Shown: positions 8,761-19,379 of the stretch, piece by piece | How positions within the stretch are numbered: position 1 is the first letter of the stretch | Layout of the letters: every line of letters starts with the position of its first letter | Assembly (NCBI RefSeq): GCF_035046485.1 | Contig: NC_085137.1 | Coordinates: 443,614,334-443,678,333 of the forward strand | Direction of reading: 5' to 3' | DNA: 64,000 nucleotides | DNA from: Aedes albopictus | Lineage: Eukaryota; Arthropoda; Insecta; Diptera; Culicidae | Notes under the pieces: generated by a model | Database searches by the model: none | What the model was told of the DNA's origin: nothing | Seen by the model: the letters and a program-made list of their open reading frames with translations, nothing else | Program-made: the position numbers and the translations under genes

Positions 8761-9984
8761 GTCGGCGTTAAGTCAGAGGGGACCAACTAACAAAATTGAC
8801 GAAAATTAGATTTTTAAAGCATTTGATCGAGAATTACTTAAGCTACTTGGGACATTCACCCAATTTTCTTAATGTTACAATTAACGAGAGTTATAGCACA
8901 ATTTTCTTTTGATGGAACTGCAAAAATCGATAATAATGTCCAATCAGAATGGACCATATGCTTGATGTCAAGAGAGTTAAAAAAATATGTATTGGTTAAA
9001 ATCCAATAATTAAAATAGCATACCATCAAAATGTGATACGTTTCCAAATCGTATGACTCCCTAACGCATTTTCTGATGATTATTGATCATGAAAGCTCGT
9101 GAAATTCCATTTTATTATGGTCAATATCGTATTTTACAGATCATCGTGTTAAAGCAGATTGTGGCATTTTGCGTGCAGACAGAGTGGACCATGTGTCTCT
9201 AAGAAAAATAGTTGAAATTACCATATTCTTCGTAATCCTTTCCAAATCAAAATATGTTTGTTTAGTAGCTGTTGGGCATCATATTGGAATGCACAAATAC
9301 CCGTTTCATGAAGAAATTGATTTCACCGATTATTTGAGAATTGTGTACTTGGTTCACTCTGTCTGAACGAATTTTTGAAAAATGCCAGTCCTCTGAATAA
9401 ATTATTATGAACTGTGTAACTACAATATTTCAAAAACGTGCCGAACAATGAAAATATATTCAAAAGCTGTTAGATATTAAATGTTAAAGTTAAGAATTCT
9501 CAAATAGTTCATTAATTGACTACTCTTCATGTGATATTGAACTGTAGTACTTGGTCCACTCTGACTGAACATAAAAATTGAAAATGGTAATCAACAGTGT
9601 AATAACAGTAATATCGAATTTGAAACTTCCTGCTTACATTATACACTACTCCTATTAACTGTTGTCCTACTTGTGCATTATTTTTCCATCAAATATGTAA
9701 AAACTTGAGTGTAAACAGTAGTTGGTTAAAGATTTTACAAAAACCGTTCAGTCAGAGTGGACTAAGTACAATCAATTAATTAGCAATTTCTCGGTTTCAA
9801 GCTTTATTTTACGTTTTTTCGCTATCAATACAGAGCGATGCTGTGATGAATAGTCATTAAGTTTTATGGCGAAAATTCAAGAACATTTGTCGAAAAACTC
9901 AAAACTTATAGAGTTGCAAACTTTGAATTCGTTTTTCTAGAAATTAGATAAAAGACACATGGTCCTCTCTGACTTAACGCCGAC
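8761..9984. mobile_element. 1224 bp non-autonomous DNA transposon with internal iterons
   Basis: Inserted in the decayed LINE. Perfect 18 bp terminal inverted repeats, GTCGGCGTTAAGTCAGAG and its complement, with the match continuing after one mismatch. The 6 bp CACTTG at 8755-8760 is repeated at 9985-9990, and removing the insert rejoins the LINE reading frame (ATLEDGW). There is no transposase ORF. The subterminal motif GTCAGAGTGGACCANGTAC recurs inside, giving seven copies in all (see the findings). I cannot assign the superfamily from the termini. Confidence 0.9.
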
Positions 9985-11247
9985 CACTTGAAGATGGCTG
10001 GAGGGACATCCGATCCGCCATAGGTAGTACCTCGGCTACAGCACTAGGCTTCGCGACTCCGAACAGAAACGACTGGTACGACAGCGAATGTGAGCAGTTG
10101 AAAAACGAGAAGAATGCAGCATGTGCGAGAATGCTGCAACACCGTACGAGAGCAAATGAGGATCGTTACAAACAGGCGCGGAACAGGCAGAACTCAGTCT
10201 TCCGGATGAAGAAGGGCCAACAGGAAGGATGAGATCGCGAAGCGATGGAAGAGCTGTACCGCACTAAGGACACACGAAAGTTCTACGAGAAGCTGAACCG
10301 CTCGCGCAGAGGCTTTGTGCCACAAGCCGACATGTGCCGAGATAATCACGGGAATATTCTCATGAGCGAGCATGAGGTGGCGGCAGCATTACGATGAGCA
10401 CCTCAATGGCGACGTTGCAAGTACCGAAGGTGGCGTGGTAACAGATCTAGGAGTATGTGCACAGGACGAAAGACTTCCGGCCCCTGACCTCCAAGAGATT
10501 GAGGAGGAGGTTGGCCGGTAGAAAAACAACAAAGCCGCTGGAGCAGACCAACTACCAAGCGAACTTCTAAAATACGGTAGAGAAGCACTGGTGAGAGCAC
10601 TACACTGGGTCATTACCAAGATTTGGGAGGAGGAAGTATTACCGGAGGAATGGATGGAAGGTATCATGTGTCCCATCTACGAAGTTGGATTGCGGGAACT
10701 ATTGCGCGATCACACTACTGAGCGCTGCCTACAAGATCTCAAATTTTATGCCGTAATTCATCACCGATTGCAAGAGAGTTCTTGGAGCAATATTAGGTCC
10801 GATTCATAGGTGAACGCGCTACAACGGATCAGATGTTCGCCATCCTCCAGGTGTTGCAGAAATGCCGCGAATACAACGTGCCCACGCATCACTTGTTCAT
10901 CGATTTCAAATCGGCGTATGATACAATCGATCGAGACCAGTTATAGCGGATTATGTACGAATATGTATTCCCGGATAAACTGATACGATTGTACAAGGCT
11001 ACGATGGATCGAGTGATGTGCGAAGTTTGAGTATCAGTGACACTCTCGAGTCCTTCGAATCTAGCAGAGGGTTACGGTAAGGTGATGGTTTTTCTTGCTT
11101 GCTGTTCAACATCGTCTTAGAAGGTGTAACAAGGCGAGCGGGGATAAACACGAGTGGAACGATTCTCATGAAGTCCGTTTAGCTGCTTGGATTCGCTGAT
11201 GATATTGATATTATAGCTCGTAAATTTGAGACGCTGGCAGAAACGTA

Positions 11248-11593
11248 CACTCCCGATCAAAAGTTTGGGGTCACCCCCTCGAAAACATGTCGTTTTTTTA
11301 GGCCCATATCTTCGCCAATATGCGTCCGAGTTCAAAACCCTAGGTCTCATTCATAAGATAATAAGTCAAAGAAATTTTATGAACTTAAAGTTGCCAAATT
11401 TCCTAAAAAAAATGAATATAAACTTAAGGCAGTGTCGCTGGAAATTGGGTCAACCAAATTTTAAGATGAGAGCGGTAATATAACCCATTTTCTATTAGCT
11501 TTCAACTGCTTTTTACAGAACTTAGCTAAAAAATCTAGAAAAGAAGTTATTAAGTAAATTAATCCATGATGTCATCGACCAAAAGTTTGGGGT
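11248..11593 (+). mobile_element. Tc1/mariner-like non-autonomous fragment
   Basis: Interrupts the decayed LINE just after ETLAETY. The left end, CACTCCCGATCAAAAGTTTG followed by GGGTCACC, is a typical Tc1-type terminus next to TA. A second copy of the motif, GACCAAAAGTTTGGGGTC at ~11577, lies in the same orientation, not inverted, so the element is rearranged or bounded by a direct repeat. A similar terminus is at 60764-60784. Confidence 0.6.
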
Positions 11594-11753
11594 CGACTAA
11601 TGAGTGAAGCCAGGCGAATCGGATTAGTCATTAATGTGTCGAAGACAAAGTACATGATGGCAAAGGGATCCAGGGATCCTATCATCGCACCCGCCACCCC
11701 GAATTTATATCGACGGTGATGAAATGGAGGCGGTTGAAGAATTCGTGTACTTG

Positions 11754-11905
11754 CCCAGACAACGTATCGTATAAAATGTTGCATAAGATGATAAAGTGGA
11801 GGTCATATGCGTACATGCCTCCATTTAGGCGCATGTAAAATGTACGCATTTCGCCTCCACTTTAGCATCCTTTACAACATCTTATACAATCACTGGTTGA
11901 CTGGG
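11754..11905. mobile_element. 152 bp palindromic MITE
   Basis: Third insertion in the decayed LINE, splitting EFVYLGSLVTAD. Starts CCCAGACAACGTATCGTATA, ends GTTGACTGGG. The arms pair through ATGTTG, GATGATAAAGTGGAGG and inward to a loop near 11830. The target duplication is short (TG) or unclear. Confidence 0.8.
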
Positions 11906-12379
11906 TGGGCTCACTGGTGACCGCCGACAACGACACCAGCAGAGAAATTTAGAGGCGCATTGTGGCTGGAAATCGTGCCTACTTTGGACTCCGCAGAACT
12001 CTACGATCGAATAAAGTTCGCCGTAACACGAGTTAACCATCTGAAAAACGCAGGCTGATTAAACCGGTAGTCCTCTATGGGCACGAAGCATAGACTCTAC
12101 GGGCAGAGGACCAACACGCACTTGGAATTTTTGATTGGAAGTACCATCTACGGCGGAGTGCAGATGGAAGACGGAACTTGGAGAAGACGAACGAACCAAG
12201 AGCTGCATCAGCTGCTGAGAGAACCAACTATCGTTCACACCGCGAAAATCGGGAAGCTATGGTGGGCGGGTTACGTCATCAGGATGTCGGTTAGCAATCC
12301 GATTGAATAGCCCACACCATGATACCTATGTTTAACATATATTCCCGGAGTCAGTTTGGCTTTCTGTCCCGCAAAATCG

Positions 12380-12560
12380 TTTCCTGCGCTGTGGCTTGAG
12401 CGGTTAAAGCACCGGTCTAGCGAATATGGAGTCGTGGGTTCAAATACCACAAGTACGTGATTTTTTTTTAAATGATTTCACCTCTCAATTTGCCAATTAA
12501 TCAACATTCTGTGTCTTCTTATTTTCAAGTTTTTTCCAGTACGTTCCGACGTACCAGCAA
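12380..12560 (+). mobile_element. tRNA-like SINE arm
   Basis: GCTGTGGCTTGAGCGGTTAA resembles a tRNA-Leu/Ser 5' half, with B box GGGTTCAAATACC 45 nt on, then a T-run and CTCAATTTGCCAATTAATCA. The layout matches the right arm of 464-918. The acceptor stem does not pair well, so it is not called a tRNA gene. Confidence 0.55.
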
Positions 12561-12650
12561 ATTAGTTCTTCTCGGCACAGCTGAAAAACTGCTTTGTAGC
12601 CAACATGGCTCTGTTGTTATTAACAGTTTTCCTGTGTTTAATGCTAACGT

Positions 12651-12914
12651 TTAAGGACAAACGTCTTGAAATCCCGCTTCAACAGTGCATCAGAACTTCA
12701 GACACACAAATCTCAAGAAGCAAGCATCGAACAACTGTGCATTTCATTATTCTATTCTTGCTGACTTGCAACAAGCTTAAAATAAGAAGCTCAGGTGCGC
12801 TGATTTTGTTTACGGAGAGATTTGTGCTTTCGAAATCGTGAGTAGGTGCCAATGTCGGCCATTGTGGCGGCCATTGTGGCGGCCATTTTGGGATTCTAAC
12901 AAGTATGTCCTTAA
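12651..12914 (+). mobile_element. TTAA-flanked MITE, copy 2
   Basis: Second copy of the 8030-8281 element, with TTAA at both ends. It carries an extra GTGGCGGCCATT unit near its right end that copy 1 lacks. Confidence 0.82.
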
Positions 12915-13203
12915 TTGAGAGGGTCTCCAGTTAGCCTAGTGGTTAAGGCAATGGATCGCCAATCCGGAGACGGCGGGTTCGATTCCCGTTCCGGTCGAGA
13001 AAATTTTCGCGACTCCCTGGGCATAGTGTATCATTGTCCTTGCCTCACAATATACAAATTCATGCAATGGCAGGCAAAGAACGCCCTTCAATTAATAACT
13101 GTGGAAGTGCTCAAAGAACACTAAGTTGAAGCAAGGCAGGCCAAGTCCCAGTGGGGACGTAGAGCCACAAAGAAGAAGAAGAAGAAGAAGTCCTTAATTG
13201 AGA
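12907..13203 (+). mobile_element. tRNA-derived SINE with (GAA)n tail and 14 bp target duplication
   Basis: SINE body 12921-13189: tRNA-like head with A box TAGCCTAGTGGTTAAGGCAA and B box GGGTTCGATTCCC, body CTGGGCATAGTGTATCATTG, tail (GAA)n. GTCCTTAATTGAGA flanks it at 12907-12920 and 13190-13203. It inserted partly in the TTAA end of the adjacent MITE, so it is younger than that MITE. Other copies: 30607-30841 and 41080-41325. Confidence 0.92.
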
Positions 13204-13623
13204 TGAACTAGATAAGGGCTAAAAATCTTGTTATTAAATACAGTTTCACGAATTCATGTAAATCCTGTTCATTCATTAATATTTCTGGAGTTTTACGAAT
13301 TTGTTTTAAAAGACGCAACATTAATGATAATTGCTTAGAATTAAGCCATTTACACCGATTTCACCCATTGGAAATTGTTCGTCGCTTTTGTAATGGACAA
13401 TGTGGGAATGCTTGAAGGAGGATCCAAATGGATGAACGCCAAAATAGTGGACTGATGAGGATGGTGTTGGTGGTGGTGGTGAGGATGGATGATAGAGGTA
13501 CTTAGGACCAAGAGGTGGGATGAAGGTGGTTAAAGTGGTGTCGATAGAGCAGCTTGGATGTTAGAACAGAGCTTAGAGCACTACCTTATTTAACGTAATA
13601 GTAGATAGTAGATGTCAACTTAC
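13204..13623 (-). other. Intron next to Pdp1 exon, single-copy
   Basis: First ~420 bp of the intron downstream of the 13852-13624 exon. Contains a GGTGTTGGTGGTGGTGGTGA simple stretch at ~13460-13480 and no repeat termini. Confidence 0.5.
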
Positions 13624-13852
13624 TTGAGTCGGCCGGCGACGGTGGGTTTATCGTGTCCGGGCTCATGCAGTCTGTGGGCGATGGTGAGCGTTCCCGTTTC
13701 GTCGTCACCTGACTGAGTCCGAGCGAGAGGCCCGCACAGTGGCCGAGGCTGTCGGAGCGGCTGGTGAGGCTGGTCGAGTGGCCCAGGTGTCCGCCGGGGA
13801 GGCCGTCCACCGGGATGCCGTTCTCTGACAGGAATTCATCGAGATCGGCGTA
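13624..13852 (-). CDS. Pdp1: Pdp1 internal coding exon (PAR bZIP factor)
   Basis: Internal exon of a PAR-domain bZIP transcription factor, a nuclear DNA-binding activator of the HLF/TEF/DBP family; in insects this is Pdp1, which works in the circadian feedback loop and in growth and muscle gene control. It opens with YADLDEFLSENGIPVDG, matching the acidic DLEEFLSENGIP block of vertebrate HLF, followed by a Ser/Gly/His-rich linker and an RSPSPTDCMSPDTI stretch that aligns with the SPIDPDTI region before the PAR domain. The acceptor (polypyrimidine then CAG at 13855-13853) and the donor GTAAGT (13623-13618) are both canonical. It is 229 nt: 76 codons plus 1 nt, entered in phase 0 and left in phase 1. 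The PAR basic region and leucine zipper must be in exons beyond position 1; none is seen in 1-13623. GC content is well above the surrounding intron. Identification is by remembered family similarity, not by a search. Confidence 0.95.
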
Positions 13853-15655
13853 CTGGAAGGATGGTGGGAAAGATATGATTATTTTTAAAATATTTTTTTT
13901 TGTCTTTATGATATTTTCATAATTGTAGAATCCGAAATCACAATATATAGCCAGAGCCACAACGCGTTGGAATTCATCTTATAACTCTTGGTGATTTAGG
14001 CCAAATGCCTAATATATTAAACCCGAATTATGTCAATTTAAGTGAACCCTCAGCAATTCATAACACTTCGAGTTCATTTCCATCGAAAAGCGAAAATCAC
14101 TTCGCCACTCACGTAATCGTTCAGCGTTCAATGCTGTCCGTCTGGAGCACGGCCAGACGTGAAACTACCGTTGAAAACAAACCGAGCAAAATCTCAACTA
14201 CCCTTCCGTCTACCACCCAGCAGCCAAACCCAAATAAACCAATCCTGCCTTGTACAAGAGGTAGACAATTGAAGAATTGGCCAAAACGTGAAGCGTCTCA
14301 AATGATTGGTGTCCGTCGTCCGCTTTGGTCCACCATTTCGTTGTTCCGCACCAACTTTTCGGCAGTTGGTGGCGCACCTCCGAAAAAGTGAAAGTCTCCT
14401 ACCGGGGGGGTTGTTCGAGAGCGAATTCGTCTGCCAGACTCAGCAGTCAATTCGGCCAAAGCTCGGCCGTCTGGATGATTGATCAGTCCACCGAATGATT
14501 GCTTCCATCATAAATTACAGACCTGGCGCAGCGCAGCAGCAGGCAGCGGGAAGGAACAATGCACCACACCGCACCGCAAGCAATTGTCCGTCCGGAGTCC
14601 GGACTGGCCGAGGCCGGAGTCGGGGTTGGGAATTCGCGCGCTGTTGATTGGATTGCATCTTCTTCGCGGGAAACCGAAAGTGAATGAAAGAAAATTTAGA
14701 TGCTGGCCGGCAGCATCTCCGCGTCTCACTTATGGGTGGGATGAGATTTGGAGTCGTCTATTGGCACCTAGGAGTGTCAGAGACAATTTTATGGGTAAAA
14801 TATTGAACAATCTTATGGTCAAAAGGTTGGTTTCACAACTTTTTCTTCCGGCATACGCGCTAAATGACCAGCCCACTGAAGTCTGCCATGTTTTACAAGT
14901 ATAATAACATTCGCTTTTTTGTACACTTGATACAACTCGTAGTTCATATGTCAGCGCCTCACACCGTTTGTTAGTTTCCCACCGATGGTTCTCCACAGCA
15001 CTTAACGCTTGTGAACAGCTAAAGCTTTTCGTACAGCCTCCTTTGACATCTACGCCTCGTGACTGTAGACTTCTGTGCTATCAGACTTGGACTGCCATGT
15101 GGCTCTTCTGTGACATGAGCGCTGCTTGGGTCCTGATCGCTTCCACGAACACATCGTGAAACTAACTAGTTACGCATTTTTAGACTTTTAACCACAAGCT
15201 CGATCCACTTGCCCCTCCGTGCACCATACGCTTGTTACGGTTCATTGAACTTTATGGCCGCATCTCGCACCAACGAACGACGTCACGCATTGCTCTCCAC
15301 TACTGCTGCTGCCTGTCCCAATTGGTGGCCATCGCTCGGCTAGCACGGTGGCAGCCAGCAGCGACGGGAGCGCAATAGAAAATTATTCAATAATGAACAA
15401 TCAGCCATCCCACGAGATGGGAGGTTGATTGTTCGTCGTCGTTCGATCAAGGAAATAAAACAGACGAGATGAGCTGCTGCCCATCTTACTGGAATGGTGG
15501 TGCGGTGCTGCCAAAAATTGATTGAAAGTGTCTGTCTATGCCGGGATGGGATTTGGCATGCGCTTGGAAGCGACGAACCTCGCTGATTGAGCTCTATTGT
15601 GAATGGTGCGGTGGTCTGTAATTTACTGATTGAGGGCAATATTCGGCTATAGGCT
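13853..15655. other. Single-copy intronic region
   Basis: Less AT-rich than the rest of the intron and free of recognised repeats. Open frames at 14005-14391 and 14479-14904 (plus) lack family motifs and sit in the intron of a minus-strand gene, so I do not call genes. Any conserved enhancer would have to be found by alignment to other mosquitoes. Confidence 0.45.
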
Positions 15656-15825
15656 TTAATGGGATGTTAATATTGGAGCTAACAAGTAAAATTTAAACAT
15701 TTAAGTTTTACTTTCCTATGTGAGCAATAAAATCGTTGAACGCTATGACTATTTGCCTTTTCTCTTCAACTTCGTAACTTAATGCCTGGAATTGGGCAAT
15801 GCCTGCTTCACAATAGGTGAGACTG

Positions 15826-15900
15826 GGCAAGTAGACTTAAGACGAAACTGGAAGCATTTCTCCATTTTTTTGATTTTTGATTTTTTATAAAATAAATTAG
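15826..15900 (+). mobile_element. Fragment of GGCGAAACTGG MITE
   Basis: GACGAAACTGGAAGCATTTC and the following T-rich stretch match the left end of the 48001-48358 element. Confidence 0.6.
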
Positions 15901-15907
15901 AGGAAAT

Positions 15908-16111
15908 TTAAGGTGAAGATATGACGAAATTTAAAATTTTCAAAAGCACAAATCTGTGAAACCAAATGAAGGATGGCGCTAAAAAGTTGATCGATTGGTC
16001 AGCACCAGAAGGTAACCAATCGATTAAGTTTTCAACGCAAACCTTAAGTTGGTTCTCCAGATTTGTGCTCTTGAAAATTTGAGGTGTGACTTCGTCATAT
16101 CTTCACCTTAA
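15908..16111. mobile_element. TTAA-flanked MITE (GGTGAAGATATGACGAA termini)
   Basis: TTAA at 15908-15911 and 16108-16111. GGTGAAGATATGACGAA is inverted as TTCGTCATATCTTCACC. Arms also pair through AAATTTTC and AGCACAAATCTG. Confidence 0.85.
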
Positions 16112-16447
16112 CCGGAGCCGGAGGGGTCATATATGACCCTAACTTAGAAACGACTGTATAAATGCACCCATTCGATAAAACAAAATACTGTCTTCGGCAA
16201 AGTTGTTGAAAATTGAGTCCTCTATTAGGGAAAAATAGGATATTTGTATTTGGGACTTCACTGATTAGCTAGAACATCCTGAACACCATGAAAATCGCAA
16301 AAACGAAATAATTGACATACCAGTCGTTCTAAAAGCTGAATTTGGATGTGGGTTTGGTGCATATGTATCCATTTAGCCTTTATCAAGAATATCAAAAGGT
16401 ATTTTATATTCTGGGATGTTCAAGGTGTTTCAAACTGTCCGATAGTG
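16112..16447. other. Unassigned intronic sequence
   Basis: Nothing recognised apart from a short GGGTCATATATGACCC palindrome at 16125-16140. Confidence 0.4.
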
Positions 16448-17630
16448 AAGTCCTTCAAATCTACAAGAATAAATTTATGTATTTTCGCCACAATCAATAG
16501 CATTGCATAACCTACTGTGATCCGTGAAGCTCTTGACATCTACTATGTCATTTATAGACACTGTAGGGATATTCCTGGTCAGCCAAACTACCTTGGAGTT
16601 CAGGACTTCAGGTCTACACTCGTAACAGTATCCATATCTGTTATACTGAAAAACGCTGCATAATCAACTGCAGTTACTGGAACAATCTGAAGTCTACTAG
16701 CTTATTATAAACCTTTGGGACATCTAGGGTCGTCCAAATTGTTCTATAATGAAGTCCTTCAAATCTACTAGAACAACTTTATGTGTTTTCACCATATATA
16801 ATAGTATTGTATAATCTGCTAGGGTCCGCGGAGCTCTTGAAATCTCAAATGTCATTCAGAGACACTACATGGATATTCCAGGTCAGCCAAACTATATTGG
16901 AGTTCAGGACTTCAGGTCTACACTCGTAACCGTATCCATATCTGTAATATAGAATAACGCTGCATAATCAACCGCAGTTACTTGAGCAATCTGAAGTCTA
17001 CTTTTTTGTAATAAACCTTTGGGACATTCACGGTCGTCCAAACTGTTCTATAATTAAGTCCTTCAAATCTTTAAGAAAAACTTCATTTGTTTTCATCATA
17101 AATAATAGCAAAGAATAATCTGCTGAGATCCGTGAAGCTCTTGAAATCTCAAATGTCATTTAGAGACACTATGGGAATGTTCCTTCCAGGTCAGCCAAAC
17201 TATCTATGAGTTCAGAGCTTCAGGTCTACACTCGTAACATCAGCTATATCTGACATACTGAGTAACGTTTCATAATCAATAGCAGTGACTGGACCAACCT
17301 GAGGTCTTCTATATATTATTATGAACCTTTGGGACATTGAGGGTCGTCCAAATTATCTTGAAGTTTAACTCTTGATTGTAACTGTAGTTATTCTCACAAT
17401 GAACTTTGGACTATAATCTGTAATCCCCCTGGCATATCATGAGATAGTTTTGAGATATTCCAGATCAACATCACTACTCCGGAGGCCATAGCTTCAGGTC
17501 TACACTTAATAACTTTTGTCACTACGTTAAGGTGTTACATAATCCACTGTACTTACCAAAGCAGTTAGAGAAACAATGCGCGTTGTTATATGTTTTATTA
17601 TGGATATTATGGGCTTCATAACAGTAGGTT
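16448..17630 (+). repeat. ~303 bp tandem repeat, four units
   Basis: Units begin AAGTCCTTCAAATCT at 16448, 16752 and 17055, with a decayed one at 17360 (spacing 304, 303, 305). Each unit carries CAGGTCTACACTCGTAAC and ACCTTTGGGACAT. No coding frame is shared between units. Confidence 0.85.
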
Positions 17631-17656
17631 AGTTGATAAAAACAACCATTGTAACT

Positions 17657-18400
17657 TTCAGAAGACTTGCTGGACATGATAGATTACAAACCGTAGCTTT
17701 TAATGAAAGAAGTTTCCGTTACACCCGCAGACTTTACGATCTAAACTCAAGTATAGTTTGGATGACCTAGGATATCTCGACTGATCTGATATTGTCCATT
17801 TACCTTTCAGAAGACTTACTGGACATGATAGATTACAAATCGTAGCTTTGTATAATGAAAGAAGTTACCGTTACACCCGTAGACTTTAGGATCTAAACTC
17901 AAGAACAGTTTGGATGATCTAGGATACCCCGACTGATCTGATACTGTCTATTGAATTTTCAGAAGACTTTCTGGACATGATAGATTACAAATCGTAGCTT
18001 TGTATAATGAAAGAAGTTACCTCTCTCTCTCTCTTCTTGGCGTAACGTCCTTATTGGGACAAAGCCTGCTTCTCAGCTTAGTTTTCTATGAGCACTTCCA
18101 CAGTTATTAACTGAGAGCTTCCTCTGCCAATGACCATTTTGCATGTGTATATCGTGTGGCAGGCACGAAGATACTCTATGCCCAAGGAAGTCAAGGAAAT
18201 TTCCTTTACGAAAAGATCCTGGACCGACCGGGAATCGAACCCGTCACCCTCAGCATGGTCATGCTGAATACCCGTGCGTTTACCGCCTCGGCTATATGGG
18301 CCCTCTAATATTAAAGAAGTTACCGTTGCACCTATAGACTTAAGGATCTAAACTCAAGAATAGTTTGGATGACCTAGGATGCCCAGAAAAAATATTCCGC
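17657..18400 (+). repeat. ~150 bp tandem repeat, three units
   Basis: Units begin TTCAGAAGACTT at 17657, 17806 and 17958, sharing GGACATGATAGATTACAAA, GATCTAAACTCAAG and AGTTTGGATGACCTAGGAT. The third unit is split by the SINE at 18022-18312. Confidence 0.85.
18010..18324 (-). mobile_element. tRNA-derived SINE with (GA)n tail and target duplication
   Basis: SINE 18022-18312 on the minus strand: tRNA-like head GCCGAGGCGGTAAACGCACG, B box GGGTTCGATTCCC, body, then (GA)n at its 3' end (18022-18033 on plus as CT repeats). AAAGAAGTTACC flanks it at 18010-18021 and 18313-18324. A diverged copy is at 52194-52450. Confidence 0.9.
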
Positions 18401-18499
18401 ATAATATTCTACCGTTTCTGTACTATTGAATACCAAAACTACAGAAAAACGCAGAAAAAACAAAACTCCAGAATACCGCTTGGAAAAATTCCGGCTTCA

Positions 18500-18910
18500 A
18501 AGGGTTAAATGAACTATAATTGCCGTTTCGAATTTTGAAACGATGTTGAAGTTTTGGATATTTAGTGCTATATTATAAAAATAATCGAATCGTTATTGTG
18601 AGTGTAGAATTAGCAACTAGTTAAAATACACAAAAATAAAAACAAAAAAAAAAGAATCGTTATTGTTTTCCTCCGTGTTAAGAGTTTTATAACAGCTCAA
18701 AATTGACTATCGGAAAATTATACCATTTTTTAGAATCTTTCTTACATCGTGTAGAATAGTCCGATCTTTTCCGAATTGATACCAATCATATACAACTGGT
18801 TGATCAACAAACAGTGAAAATTAGAGATTTTATTGTACATTTTTGAATTATTTACATTCATTTGACAATTTTTTGAAAAGTAAATATTTTTTTGTGTTGA
18901 AAAGGGGAAT
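18500..18910. mobile_element. Decayed partial copy of the CAGGGGATAGAC MITE
   Basis: AAATGAACTATAATTGC, TTTTGGATATTTAG, AACAGCTCAAAATTGACTAT and GTCCGATCTTTTCC follow the centre and right arm of 46740-47660 in order. It is interrupted by the 54 bp insertion at 18600-18653. Confidence 0.75.
18587..18666 (+). mobile_element. Micro-retroelement copy A (54 bp) with 13 bp duplication
   Basis: GAATCGTTATTGT at 18587-18599 and 18654-18666 brackets a 54 bp insert starting GAGTGTAGAATTAGC and ending in an A-rich tail. The insertion is confirmed by the uninterrupted relative at ~47280-47330. Related copies at 45133 and 63802. Confidence 0.85.
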
Positions 18911-18954
18911 GGTCGAAGTGTGACATTTTAATAGACTTTTCAGAGAAGTGTAGA

Positions 18955-19255
18955 TTTTCGACCTTTTGTCTTTCGAACTTTAAACTTTTATTCTTTCGAC
19001 CTTTTATCCTTTATCCTTTCGACTTTTGTCTTTTGAAATTGCTTTCTTTGAACTTTTATTTTTTCGACCTTTTGTCCTTTTGACCTCTTCTACTTCTGAC
19101 TTTTCATCCTTTCGACCTCTTGTTCTTTTGACTTTCTGTCGACATTTTGTCATTTCAACCTTTTGTCCTTTCGACTGTTTGTCCTTCATTCTTTTCTCTA
19201 TTCGAACACTAACCTTTTTGAGCTTTTTCCCTATGGTCCTTTCGACCGTTTGTCC
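18955..19255 (+). repeat. TTTCGACCTTTTGTCC minisatellite
   Basis: About 16-18 imperfect units of ~16 bp (TTTCGACCTTTTGTCC with frequent single-base changes). Confidence 0.75.
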
Positions 19256-19379
19256 CTAAACTGGTTACGCCAGAATCACTCATTTTTTTCTGAAATTGCT
19301 CTGGTTGTTTCTTCCGACATGCGTCGTGGAGTGGCTAATGAAATATTTTTTTTTTTCAAGATTTTTTTCTGGGGTTCCT

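Larger units (their letters stand above)
8536..12310 (+). pseudogene. Decayed LINE endonuclease-reverse transcriptase with three nested insertions
   Basis: A relative of the intact LINE at 3205-6592 on the opposite strand, in four pieces: 8536-8760 (RTYRSANIDSDHYLI), 9985-11251 (NRNDWYDSECE, RRGFVPQADMCRDN, FIDFKSAYDTIDR, GFADDIDIIAR), 11594-11753 (INVSKTKYMM, EFVYL) and 11906-12310 (LVTADND, GTWRRRTNQELHQLL). The order and spacing of motifs match the intact copy. The 5' endonuclease part is missing. It has many stops (for example TAG for the Trp/Leu region near 10944) and small indels. The catalytic FADD is still readable at ~11189-11200. Fully non-functional. Confidence 0.88.

Noticed and set aside
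12390..12455. Possible tRNA-Leu/Ser gene
   Set aside because: A and B boxes are present but the acceptor stem does not close and the layout matches a repeated element.
12907..13203. CRISPR-like or regulatory array
   Set aside because: The regular GAA run is the tail of a SINE with a target duplication; eukaryotic context excludes CRISPR.
14005..14904. Two plus-strand ORFs of ~130-140 codons in the Pdp1 intron
   Set aside because: No recognisable motif and no splice or promoter signals supporting a gene.
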